Notes under the pieces: generated by a model
The model's input: the letters and a program-made list of their open reading frames with translations, nothing else
The model's database searches: none
Told to the model about the DNA's origin: nothing
Position numbers and translations under genes: made by a program
Assembly (NCBI GenBank): GCA_013180625.2
Contig: SNVD02009546.1
Span: 248,001-312,000, forward strand
Length of the DNA stretch: 64,000 nt
Source: Boswellia sacra
Taxonomy: Eukaryota; Streptophyta; Magnoliopsida; Sapindales; Burseraceae
Reading direction: 5' to 3'
Shown here: in pieces, positions 35,953 through 47,555 of the stretch
How the letters are laid out: each line of letters opens with the position of its first letter
Numbering within the stretch: position 1 is the first letter of the stretch

Positions 35953-37069
35953 TTGTTCGCTCCTTTTTTTTTTTTAATTTTATCTTTAATTTTCTTTTCA
36001 TGGCTTCATTTTCTTCTTCCACTCTACCAAATCAACACTAACAGCTCAGTAATCAATAATGTTAGGTCACAAGACCTCTCACTTTCCGTTACTCCTCCAC
36101 AAGTTCTACCGCAATCTCCGGAACCGCCCCAAGTTTGCTTGCATTTGGACCACGCCAACGTTATTGCCGCCGCTGCCGCTGCTGTCGCCACCTCGATGCC
36201 GTCACCTTCGCCATCACTCATGTCGATGTAACTGCCTTTCTATTTTTTCGGGCACTTGTCTTTCCACCAAGGTCGATTTCTTATGGCCTAAACTGGAGAA
36301 GCAACCGAGTACTTGTTTATAGTCTTTATCATTTCCCCGGTGTTGATGGATTTTTGTTATTTTACTGGTTCCAGTAACATTACTGATATCTAAGATTTGA
36401 GAATTGTGATATGAAATGTTGAAGTTGCAAAATATTGAGAAATTTTATTGTTATAACATTAAATTTTGAACTTGTAATGAGCAAGTGTGACGTTTCGTAT
36501 TATAAGTATTGTTTTTCCTGTTGCAAATTTTCTGTTTCTCTGGTCATACGTGTTCTATGGTGAAGAATCTGTAATTATGTCTAATGGAAAAGATAAGGAG
36601 AATTGTGATACGTATTCTATGTTTAAACTCTTGTCCTTATTATTGAAAATTGGCTGCCCAGTTCAGTTGGCTATTGGTCTAGGCAACATCCCTGGATTTC
36701 AATTAAAGTGAAATATTAAAAAAATAATAATAGTACTTTAGGTCATTGTATTTTTCTGATTACTTGCAGTTTTAATGATGTTGAGTTTAGAGTTAATTGA
36801 ACTTTACTACATCCTAGCATGTTAGAATAAAAATATGGAGAAACTATGGCTATCTGCAGCAAAAGATCTTGTGTTGCAAACTTATTAAGCCACTAACTCT
36901 TTGCTAAAATTGTTTACGTCTAATGCAGGCTGTTGACACGGTTGTGGCTGGGATTCTCCATGATTTTGTGGATGATACATGTGAAAGTTTGTCAAGTATA
37001 GAAGAAGAGTTTGGTGATGATGTAGCAAAATTGGTAGCTGGTGTTTCTAGATTAAGTTACATAAATCAG
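35953..37069 (+). pseudogene. RelA/SpoT-homologue (RSH-type) pseudogene, 5' part
   Basis: RSH proteins make or hydrolyse (p)ppGpp in chloroplasts. A clear exon at 36929-37069 (AG before it, GT after) encodes 47 residues of the HD hydrolase domain: AVDTVVAGILHDFVDDTCES then EEEFGDDVAKLVAGVSRLS. The HD pair is kept; the usual HDVVDD reads HDFVDD. The first exon, about 35956-36375, matches the family N-terminus only by switching frames: HANVIAAAAAAVATS, then FAITHVDVTAFLFF, then SGTCLSTKVDFLWPK. Synthetase and later exons are absent; after 37070 only unclassified DNA follows. Truncated and frameshifted, so non-functional. I recognise the family but not the exact paralogue. Confidence 0.75.
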
Positions 37070-38829
37070 GTATTTTAAACTATTATCACTGTCATTTTTC
37101 AGATATAGGATTGTTATGATATCATTTCATCACTGAGAAATCGTTTTAGTGTGATCACCCACTTGCATCTTGTAGATATAAATGCCTTGATTTATCCTGT
37201 GAAAAATTTCACCCATTTTCTTTTCTGGTGTTCTATCACTGCTACTTTATTTCTTACCCATGAATTTTTTTTAGCATATCTATTGTTGAATATTGTTGGC
37301 TGTGATTTCAGCCTTGTTTATGGATCTCAAAGACACACAAGAGGCAGCAAAAATATCTCTTGTTGAACAGTATATATTCCAAAAATTGCTACAGTTTTTT
37401 GGCTTTAAATCTGATTCTCAATTTTACATATGTTCAAATAGACATACTAAGAATTTGTCTAAAGTTGGATTCACTGAAAATTGTTGAGTATGCAATTTTA
37501 TATGAATTTTCGAAATTTACTGTTCACTACTGGAAATTCAGTTTTCTGCAGAAAAATCAGTTTTGGGTAAATTATGTGAGATATCTAGAGATCTTAAAAA
37601 ATTATGAAATTTGGGATACGAGTTTGTATATATGTCTATTTTAAATCTGGAGAGTTTTGTGATTTTAGGAATTCATTACAAATTATCATGTATTTAGGAA
37701 AAGGGAGAGGTCAGTTCTGAAAACGAATTTACAGAATTTTTGTATCTGGAAACATGAAGATTTTGGGTACCTAGTGAACATAGAATGGTATGAAATTTTA
37801 TATGGTATTAGATATATATGTGTAGAGTTTCTATATAAAATTTTAGACCATTTTGACTAGTCAATTATTTATTAAAAATCAGAGAGCAAGAAATGCTCTG
37901 TTTAAGAAGTTTGGAAATAGAGTTAATTAAGATTGATTGGATTAAGATATGAAGTTGGATATTAGGAATTTTAAACATTCAAGTCTCACCATCTCATCAA
38001 CCACCGTTTGAGATTTCATGGCCTACCTTGACTGAAATTGATCCCTAGTTAACCCTTTTTCCTTGTTATGGTTTTGGGAAGTTAAAGGAGTTGAGTTGTG
38101 TCATGAGCAATGAAAGTGAGATCTATTGTGTTTAAGAAAAAAAACGAGAAAAAAAAAAGTACTTATCTTCCACATGCTTAAACATTAAGGACAATGTGTT
38201 GTTTAAGTGTGCAAGAGATGTAGTAAAAAAATGAAAAAAAAAGAAGAGAAAGAGAAGAAGAAGATATCTATACCATTGAATGTTCTTAAAAAAGAATAAA
38301 ACAACAAAGTGTGGGTATGTAGTTTCTTTTTTAAAAAAAATAAAAAGAGAGATTAAATGTTCAAATAAGCTTAGGGAAGTTACTTGGTTAATTGAATTGA
38401 ATTTATGTTATGGACTTAAGCTCTACATAGTCTTGAATGATTTATGTGTTAGTAGGTGATTTGAGTCAAATTATTATCCTTTATCGTACCTTCACCCATG
38501 CCAAATATTATAAGCTTAATAAAGCCATACTTGATCCTTATTGTTGTGCTTGTCTACATTAGTGGAGAGTGACTTAAAAAGCAGGCCTATGGAGTTCATT
38601 TATGCGCACATCTTCACTATTAAATATGAATAATTTTTATGCATAAACTCATTCGAGTTATAAGTGATTAGGAATTAAAGTGTAGCGAAACCAATCTTTG
38701 AGATAAAATTCTTAATCAAGTGCATAATTTTGAAGTTTTCCTTGGGTTATAATTAAGTACAATCTTTGAGGCCTAGTTGTATGTTTAGTATTACAAAAAC
38801 AAGCAGAGAGAAATAAGGCAAATCATGCA
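37070..38829. other. Unclassified DNA after the RSH fragment
   Basis: No coding frame of note. 37500-38700 has the look of non-coding retrotransposon DNA, but no LTR pair or primer site was found. Confidence 0.3.
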
Positions 38830-40318
38830 CACCAATTTGCACTTCATAGGACTGGTCGCACCTCTTTTGCTAAAAGGAGAGAAGAGGTAAGTTTTAACAA
38901 GATTTAAAATTCGTATGAATTGTTAAAGATTTTGCATTGATAATTAATGTGTTATATTTGTTGCTTTCTTCCTTTGTAACTCTAATATATTTTTCTTTAT
39001 CTTTTGTGTTAAGATGCCAAACAATAGAGAAAAAACAGATCATATAGGTGTATTTATCAAGACTAGAATGAGAAGTGATGGAGATGTAGTAGATACTAAC
39101 AATGCTGAAATAATTGTACTTTTTTAAACATTATAAGACCAAATGGATAAAATGAATGCATTGTTAATGAAAATGAACCAGGTGAAATTGTGGCTGAAGG
39201 GAAGAGTACAAGTGTAGATCCAGATGAAATTGTGGCTGAAGGGAAGATTGCAAGTGTAGATCCTAAGGCCAAAGTACATCACAAGCCTTTAGGAAGGGAT
39301 TGTTGGAAAGTTTGGATAGTTCATGCAAACAAAGGTAATTGTACTTCTTTTGTTTGGATGTTGTTTTGAGTTGGCTTGGTTTGGCAAGGATTGGAGGTCC
39401 TATATTGTTGTTCTAGAAAAATGATTTGGTATTAGAAGTGTTTTTGATATGTTATGTACTTTTGGGAAAGGCCAATAAATAGATGAAACTCTACCAAAAT
39501 TTTTTTAGATTGTTATGACGACTATTTTTTTTTTAAATTTAACTTGGCATAAGATTGTGTTGAAAATAACTAATTTGTTAATATTTTATTGTGTAGCCCT
39601 TGTTGGTGTTTACTAAAATCTTCAAGATGATGAAAGTGTTAAAGAGGATAAGACATTTTGATTTCTAAAGGTTATTTCATTTGTGGTATTTTAAGCACTC
39701 AAATCATCTAGTACTTGTTATTTTCTTATTGTTCATGTAGGCTACTTATTTTCAATTCGAATGCTTGTTACTTGTTGTATAGACGCAAGTACTTGAACTT
39801 TTACTATTGTAATTATATTCATTTCAATTTAAGTATCAATTTGATGTTATATATAATTGTGAACTTGAATGCAATCATTTCTAGTATGATGTATATAGTT
39901 ATAAAATATTATAAGCATCACAAATTATCCAAAAATTTGTAAAAATAAATATGCATTTATTTTTAAAATATATATTATACTAATGCACGTTGCCAAAAAA
40001 ATTGTCACCTCAGATATTGCAACATGCATTGCGCGTTGCCATTAATGATATACAGCAACATGCAATGCACGGTGCTATTTGAGTTACAGCAACGTGCATT
40101 GCATGTTGCTATTTGAGATACAACAATGTGCATTGCAGGTTGCTAAAAATTCGTAATTGTTGGGTATTTAACAAAGTGCGATACACGTTGCCAAATCTTT
40201 AATTGTAACAAGCAAAAGGGCCTACGATAACGTGCAATGCGCGTTGTAGAATGTCATGGACAACATGCAGAACAACAACATGCGCCTGCACGTTGCCGTA
40301 GGCCGTTTTCTACTAGTG
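38830..40318 (+). mobile_element. CACTA-2, deletion derivative
   Basis: 38850-38888 encodes TGRTSFAKRREE followed by a GT donor, as in CACTA accessory genes. 39135-39340 matches 4930-4985 joined to 5290-5400 of CACTA-1, with a tandem copy of GATGAAATTGTGGCTGAAGG. Sub-terminal GCAACGTGCATTGC repeats fill 39985-40300. The end is CTACTAGTG at 40318. The 5' end was not located. Non-autonomous. Confidence 0.75.
39985..40318 (+). repeat. CACTA-2 3' sub-terminal repeats and terminus
   Basis: Repeats close to those of CACTA-1 (GCAACATGCATTGCGCGTTGC) and terminal GGCCGTTTTCTACTAGTG. Confidence 0.75.
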
Positions 40319-40417
40319 AGGGGAGTTTTTGTATAATTCTTTTTTTATTCATTTTCTCTGTGAATAAGAATTATTCTTCTCCCAATTACTGTTCTGAATA
40401 TTCATTACATTCCAACA
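40319..40417 (+). repeat. Fragment of a copia-2-family LTR (3' end)
   Basis: AGGGGAGTTTTTGTATAATTC through CATTCCAACA parallels the last approximately 100 bases of the copia-2 LTR. CACTA-2 abuts it directly, so either CACTA-2 inserted into this LTR or the rest was deleted. Confidence 0.7.
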
Positions 40418-41021
40418 CAATATCCCTATCATGAGGTGAAACTTGAAAGCTTTATAGATTCAGAATTAATTGTCTAAGACACATATGTCAGTGCAACTTT
40501 TAATAACTTTTAGGAAAATGTTTACCATGCCTCTGCTGTACAGTTGATGTGGTATAGCCAACTAATAAGAAGCTGAAAAAGTGAAAGAAAGCAAGCAAAA
40601 AAGTTACTCTCCCTCGAATTTTTAACCTTCCATTGACTTGCTGCACCACATCAGGTCAGTCACGTGGTGCAATGGAGACAGGAAGACTTTCTCAACTTTT
40701 TGACACTAATAATGAAAATAACATTATCATTTACTAGCTTTTGACAAATCTCTGCACTATACAAATAAGAGTTAGCTCTATCCATTCATTCCAATAAGGA
40801 AAGAGGGAGAAAAATTATAACCTCGTTAACCATGGCGATTACATACTCAAAGCTACCCTCTAAAGCAAATGTTGAAGTTCAGTTAGAAATTCCAAACGAT
40901 AGCTTGGGGGACTTTGTAGTTCCCGCAAGGGAGTATTCAATAGAGTTCGAGGCCATAGACACCGCTGGGCGTGCATGGCCATTTTGTCTTTCAACTTGGA
41001 CAAAAGGTACAAGCTTAGAAA

Positions 41022-42430
41022 TGACATATCCGAAAAAGGATTATCTCCCAAGTATAAGAGTGTCGAAGTAATAAACCCGATGAGACCGAGATCGATCCAC
41101 GAGGAAGGGGATTTTAGCGCTACAAATTATAAGATAAGCAAATATGATATGAATAATCAAGATGATAATAACAAAAGGTGGTAAAACTATCCATGGAAAT
41201 AAGAGATAAAACCTACCATAGCAAATAAAAGAACAATTTCATAAGCAATAAATAAGAATAATTAAAGTGCAAAAATAAGAAGAGTTAACACAATAATAAT
41301 TAAAGCTAAGGTTAGAGGATCTACCACTTGATATATCAAATAAGGATAAGTAGCCCATTTTAGTTATATGAATTATATTTATTTCATTACCAATATTTAT
41401 ACCACTTCTTGTAAATCGGTTCAAGCATCCAATGTACCAATCATCATATGTCTATAACAAATCAAGGTTCCTAACTAGATTCATGTCGGTAAGGAAGAGC
41501 CACACGGCATCCAGAAAGGATCCAAGCATTTGATGTGCCAAGGATTGTCTAAAATGGATCAAGACCTCCACTTTACGAGTTGTGTCAAGATTTATTAAGA
41601 AAATAAATATAAATCATATAAAATAAACAACACAAGATTACGACTGTTAAGCACATGTCAAGGGTTAGAAAATCATTATTCTCATATCAAGGGTTTCACC
41701 CTTTCACTTGAGCAAGAGAGAAATTAGAAAGACATTATAAAAGAAAGAAAACAAATTACAAGAAAAAGAAGATTTATTAATAGCATAAAAACACAAGAGA
41801 AAAACACAATAACAAGTTATCCCTACCAAGGCCAAGATGCCCTAATGGGTTACAAGGCACCTCTATTTATAGATATATTAAAGGTAAACTTGTCAAATTA
41901 CAAAGGAATAATTGTAAAATATTTTGTTGATAATTGGGATCATTAGGTGCACCAAATTTGACCACCGATTTTAACATTGAATTATTGAGAATTTTGATCA
42001 CATGTCTTCATGAAAGTTGTAGATATTTCTCTCATCTTTCTAGAACACCTTAATTCATATAATTTGGATATGTATTTTGAGAGATATGATTCAGACACTG
42101 AGGCATGGTCAGGCTGGGAAGAAACTACAGATGGGTTCATTTCAAGCCCATTTTTGGTCTACTAAGAGCCCGAATTTGATGATGCATGTGAAATACAATC
42201 TTGTAGATAATTTAATCAGCTTTCCAAAACATCAAGATTTGCACCATTCTTATCTATAAATAGAGAGTTATACTCATTTTACTAAATCTACATCAAAATC
42301 AAAATTAAGAGAAAGTTAATTCAAAAGATGTAAAGACTACAAATATACTTAAGTTGAAGAATTTAATGATACTATTAATATAATATGATGAATTAAGCTC
42401 TTATAAAGTATACATTTTAAGTGTTTATCA
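41022..42430 (-). repeat. Gypsy-like element 3' LTR
   Basis: 1409 bp. Visible substitutions and small indels relative to 55506-56903. Confidence 0.9.
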
Positions 42431-43730
42431 CACCCTCCAACCAGCTTATTGCTAGTCCCTAGCAATTAAAGCGTTATTATTTAGAAGTGATTTATCGAAT
42501 TTTACATCCAAGGTAGTTATTATTGTACTCTCTTTGATTTTATCTAAATAAATAAACTCTCAACCGATTTTTTTAAATGACTCATGTACCCTTCAGTCAA
42601 GGTATTAAACAACCTTCTTTTAGTGCTCAGTCGACACATGACTATGGGGCTTATTAGAAAGAAGTCATATTATTTCTAATATTGTTAAGGCTAACAACCT
42701 TAAACAGGGAGCATTCATTCATCATTATTTTTATTTATATTTTTTTCTTTTTTTTTTTGAAAGAATGCATCTTTAACCCATGTAGCGAGCCTTAGGCTAA
42801 TGACTCTCAGACCAGTTGGCCTTAGGGCATCAGGTGTTAAGACACCTCTACGAGCTTATCGACTTGCCGATGCTTTATTTTTGCTTAAAAACTTATAGAT
42901 AATGCAATGTTCAATCCCATTAAGTTTTTTCCTTAATCCATGTAACAAGCTTTGGGCCAATAGCTCTCAAACCAGTTGGTCTTAGGGTATTAGGTGTTAA
43001 AGCACCCCTGGGACTTAATTGCTCGAATTAAGGAGGCTACGAGACCAAACTTATCCATAATCATTTTTTTATTTTTTCTTTCTTTTTTTTTTGGTTGAAC
43101 TTTCCCTTTCCTTTTTTTGTTATCACAAACAAAACAAAAAAACTTAAATATTACAACATTTCATTTCGCTACCCACAATCATGTATCAAGGTATGTGTGT
43201 ATATGAAGAAAGGTTCATGAATACTTGCTTAACGAGTACATAAGCACATAGTTTATTAAATGATAAGGTTGTGAGAGTTCATATATTTGAATAATTCAAA
43301 GTGAAATGAATACCTTCTTGTTATAAAATTCAAAAATCAAAACTAAATAATATCAAGTTAGCTAAAATAAGTCTTCAAAAATGCAAAAACAAAATGACAA
43401 ATTGGTTAGAATGTGTTTCAAGAGTTCAAATTGGCCCTCTTTACTCTTCTATTCCTGACCCAAAATGCATCTCAAGAGGATTTGAACTCCTTACACCGCA
43501 CTCTGAATCTAATTACTAACCCACTTTTTTTTTGCAAAAAAAAAAAGAAAATTCAAGAAACATTTATGTCTACTATCCTTCCCCCCAACCAAATGAAACT
43601 TTGTCCCCAATGTTTAAATGTAGAGAGATAAAGTGTAGGAGACATTACCTGAAGCTTCTGTTATTCAAGAGAGATGACTTGAAAGACTCATAAAATAAAA
43701 TGCTGCAAATAAAATAAAAGACAAGAAAAA
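42431..43730. other. 3' non-coding part of the gypsy-like element
   Basis: Contains the purine tract next to the LTR and two related blocks at about 42770-42850 and 42940-43030 (CATGTA(G/A)C(G/A)AGC...GACCAGTTGG...TTAGG). No coding frame recognised. Confidence 0.5.
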
Positions 43731-44381
43731 TTACAAACGTAGATTAAGATCCAATTTGCATTTTTTGTTTTGTCCCACTGACCAATTAATTTGAGTTATA
43801 GCTGCGTCAGGTTGATACTCAATTGCTTGTAATTTATCAAGCAATTCATTAGCAGAAGTGACAGAAACAAGGATCTGTCTCGCCGAATAAAGGATAAAAT
43901 TTTGTTCCACAGCTGCATCAACAAAACTTATCAAAGGATCAAAGAAATTTTTAACATTCAACAAACCTATGAGTTTTTTATGGAGATTTAGTTTGGCCCA
44001 AGAGGCAATTTGAAAATTTTATTCAAGAGCACCAAAGCCACCTAGTAAAGTAATAAAGGCATCTGAATTGATAAGCATATGTGTCATGCGTTTATGCATA
44101 GAAGAGACCTGTAACTCCTTCCCAACCATTTTTCCAACGATGCTTTCTACAGCCAAAGCTTTAGCAATAACTCATAAAACTTGATTACCTCCTACTTGTG
44201 CAGCTCTTGACACACAACCCATTAACCCGAGGTTACCTCCCCCATAAACCACATGAATCTTTCTTTCAATCAGTAGCCTACCAAGATAATTTTCTACTTC
44301 TATAAACTCTTCACATTTTCCCGGTCGAGATCCATAGAATATGCATATCCTTTGGATTCGACATTTCGAAGTTCCCTCCAT
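43731..44381 (-). pseudogene. LOG-like: Intronless LOG (cytokinin riboside 5'-monophosphate phosphoribohydrolase) pseudogene carried by the retroelement
   Basis: LOG enzymes release active cytokinin bases from their riboside monophosphates in the cytosol and nucleus. ATG 44381-44379 opens MEGTSKCRIQRICIFYGSRP, followed by HVVYGGGNLGLMGCVSRAAQ (the conserved GGG-x-x-GLMG loop). It continues in one frame to LINSDAFITLLGGFGALE, then LIGLLNVKNFFDPLISFVDA, and closes at 43731. Total 217 codons, the normal LOG size. Lesions: TGA at 44174-44172, TAA at 44021-44019, and the catalytic PGGxGTxxEE motif reads LGGFGALE-stop. Plant LOG genes normally have several introns; none is present, so this is a cDNA-derived copy. 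It is in sense with gag and lies where pol would be expected. Confidence 0.88.
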
Positions 44382-45479
44382 GTCTATGCAACTCTCTAAC
44401 TATGTATGAAGAAGAGAACAGGAGATGTGATATTTATGGAGTGCAAAAAGGTATTCTAATAATGACATCTAAATAAGTAGCTCGGTTGTTTTTTGAAAAA
44501 AAAATTGACAATGATGCATAGAAATTCAAAAAAAGATGATGAAATAAGACACCATAAATGTACAAGTTAAACAAAAGATACAAATTCAAAAATGACAGCT
44601 ATAAGGCATTAAAATTAAAAAATGATGGCACACATGCATATATACTTATAGTTGCGACTGTGGCTCACATCTTCATCTGGTTTTACATCTAGAAATGGTT
44701 TAAACACCTTCTATGAGTTGGGGATATGCTTCCCATCCAGTTTTCTTATAAACTGGCAAACAGGGTCGTTTTAAGTCAAATTCCCAAGACTATAACGTTC
44801 TTGCTCATCTTGGAATCTTGTCCACAATTTAAAAATTTCACGCTATACAAGTCCACAAGAAATGCGTCTCAAGAGTCACTCGGATATCATCCAAAAACTT
44901 CTTATTCAGTCCATTCTTGATGAACTGTAGTTTATCCTCTCGATTATTAGACAAATATCTCAAGGAACAGCAATGCTAGTTACAAGTCCATCTTGCACAT
45001 CTGTGATAAACTTGTAACCTTTTCGCTCTTCGCTTTTTGGCGTAAGAGCTTTTTCCTGAACCTGGCATGTGGGAAACAAGATTATATGAAAACTCACAAG
45101 AACATCAAACCTTGGCTTCAATTAACTATTGTAAATCAGCAGGAATACCCTTGCACATCAACATCCTTAGTCTTTCTATGTGAGCTTTGTTAATTTTAAG
45201 CAAATCATTTTGAGGAAGAGAGGGAAAACGTTTGTGCAGATTAGAGGGAATGGTATCCATGTGAAAAAAATGAGAAAGAAGAAAAGAAAATGAATGCAAG
45301 ATAAGCAACAATTTTTAAGGAACTGAAAAACCGATTTTAAAAGTCACAGAGTACCGTATCCGCCACTTGACCACGAAATAAAATACAAACACACAACTAA
45401 AATAAAATAAAAACAAACTAGAAGTGATAGCAAAAATCAAGAATAAAACTAAAAATATAGCACAAATGGATAAAATTTG
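44382..45479. other. Element DNA between LOG copy and copia-3
   Basis: No recognised family. A minus-strand frame 45260-45126 reads RFPSLPQNDLLKINKAHIER and ends at a stop. It could be part of the element's own second gene or of the transcript that brought in LOG. Confidence 0.35.
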
Positions 45480-47201
45480 TGTTGACCCAGGTATGGCAAC
45501 CTAAGAGGGAGGCGGGGGGGGGGGGGCGGTGGTGGGGGGGTGAATTGGGTTTTTATTCATCAAAACGGATTTGTAAAACTTTTCTTTGAAGATCAAAATT
45601 ATTTAACTCTTTCTTTGAGAATAAAGGTGAAGATGAAAATAGAATGCAATCAAGAGAATAACAATAATGAACAATCATAAGTACAAGTAAATATAAAGAG
45701 ATAGGGATAGAGAGAGTGCAAACTCAATTTACGTGGCTCGGCAAACCTTGCCTACGTCCACGGGCTCCTACCTCCACGAGCTAAGCTTTCCACTAAGTTG
45801 TAAAAATCTTTACGACTTACTTGATGAACAACCTCACCAAGACTTTTTCCTTCAACCCTTGATAACACCACACTAAGAGTTCTTCTTGATGAACAACCTC
45901 ACCAAGGCAACTTCCTTCAACTCCTAATAACACCACACCAAGAGTTGTTCTTGATGAACAACCTCATCAAGGCAACTTCCTTCAACTTTTGATAACACCA
46001 CACCAAGAGTTCTTCTTGATGAACAAACTCACCAAGGCAACAACCCTTGATAACACCACACCAAGAGTTCTTCTTGATGAACAACCTCACCAAGGCAACT
46101 TCCTTCAACTCTTGATAACACCACACCAAGAGTTTTTCTTGATGAACAACCTCACAAAGGAAAGAGTTTTCTCAAGGATAACTTTTATCCTTTACAAGAT
46201 GATCTCACTCTCACCACAATACAAGAACAAATAAAAATTTTTACAACAAAAGTACAACTCTCTTCAAAGAGTAGATAAAGAATATTAAAGCTCTCTAAAC
46301 TTGATATTTCTCTTATTTGTGGCTTGATAGATTCTTGTCTCTTCTTGTTACTGAATGCGTGGGAGAAGGGCTCCTTTTATAGGCAAATGGGATGAACTTA
46401 ATCAAGTGAAGACACCAACTCCAAATTTTCTGCCCACCATAAAAACCGTAATTTTTTCTGCCATTTCTGTCATTATTCTATTTGAAATTTGAAAATCTGT
46501 AACACTGAAAAGATATGAACATTTGAATAAGCTTTCCAACGTATTAAGAATCAAGTCATTTGGATATCTGTAGCTCAAGATATGGCCAAAACACCATTCG
46601 GTGCTCATGTGACTTGATTTTTCTTCTTTGTGTCAGTCCACCGAATTGAATGATAATTCTGTCAGCATTCTATTTGAAATTTGAATTTTTTTCAAAACAT
46701 AAAAGATCTACATATTTGAATAAGCTTTCCAAAGCATTAAGAGTCAAAGAATTTGGATATCTCTATCTTAAGATATGGCCAAAAAACCATTCGGTGCTCA
46801 TGTGAGTTGCTTCCATTTGTCTTTTAATTTACATGATGATTTGGACAACCTTACACTTGAAATTTGAATTTTTTTAAAACATATGAAATGTTATAAATTG
46901 AGCAAGCTTTCCAAAGACTTAAGAATCACATTATTTGGACATTTGTAGTGAAATATATGACTAATTGATTGAACATTGCTCATGTATCACATTCCTTGAA
47001 TCAAACCTTGTTCTTAAACATTGGTGCCTTTAACATGTAGTCTTCTCCTTAGCTTCAACATTTCATTTTAATAAGCCTCTTCTTGATTTTATAATTATTT
47101 TAATGATCTTACTCTTGCACATAAATGAACATGTTAGTAAATCTCAATTAATCAATGTGTATTGTTATCATCAAAATTATCATGTAGCCTTAGGGCTAAC
47201 A
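45480..47201 (-). repeat. copia-3 3' LTR
   Basis: 1722 bp, TGTTGACC...GGCTAACA. Contains a G-run (45515-45540) and a 65 bp tandem array (45823-46160). Confidence 0.9.
45823..46160. repeat. 65 bp minisatellite in copia-3 3' LTR
   Basis: Five units starting GATGAACAACCTCACCAAGG at 45823, 45888, 45953, 46018 and 46076, plus a partial one at 46141. One unit is short by 7 bp. Confidence 0.88.
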
Positions 47202-47555
47202 ATCTCCCTCTTTTTGATGATGACAAACCATTGATTGCTTTTAAATATAATCTAAAATCAAGAATGAAAATAAAATCAAGAATAAGCAAAAAGATGGAAC
47301 TTGTTATGAATATAAGCAATCCAACTATTTCTCCCCCTTTTGTTATCATAAAAAAGATTTAATCAAATTAATTACTCCCCCTAAATATATTCTCCCCCTT
47401 AACATACGCTACCATTCAAAGATTATCATATAATAACAAAATTAAGACATATCCAACATGCCTAATTCTCTTATAATTATGCAAATCTATCTTGGCTATG
47501 GGGTTTAGTCATATTTAAGTCTAGGGACTAATTCTCAAAGTTGATTTCTCTCGAA

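Noticed and set aside
36059..36322. Separate proline-rich small proteins upstream of the RSH exon
   Set aside because: Overlapping frames are pieces of one frameshifted RSH first exon.
45917..46129. Repetitive small minus-strand protein (WCGVI repeats)
   Set aside because: Produced by the 65 bp minisatellite in the LTR; the copy number differs among LTRs and the frame is not kept.
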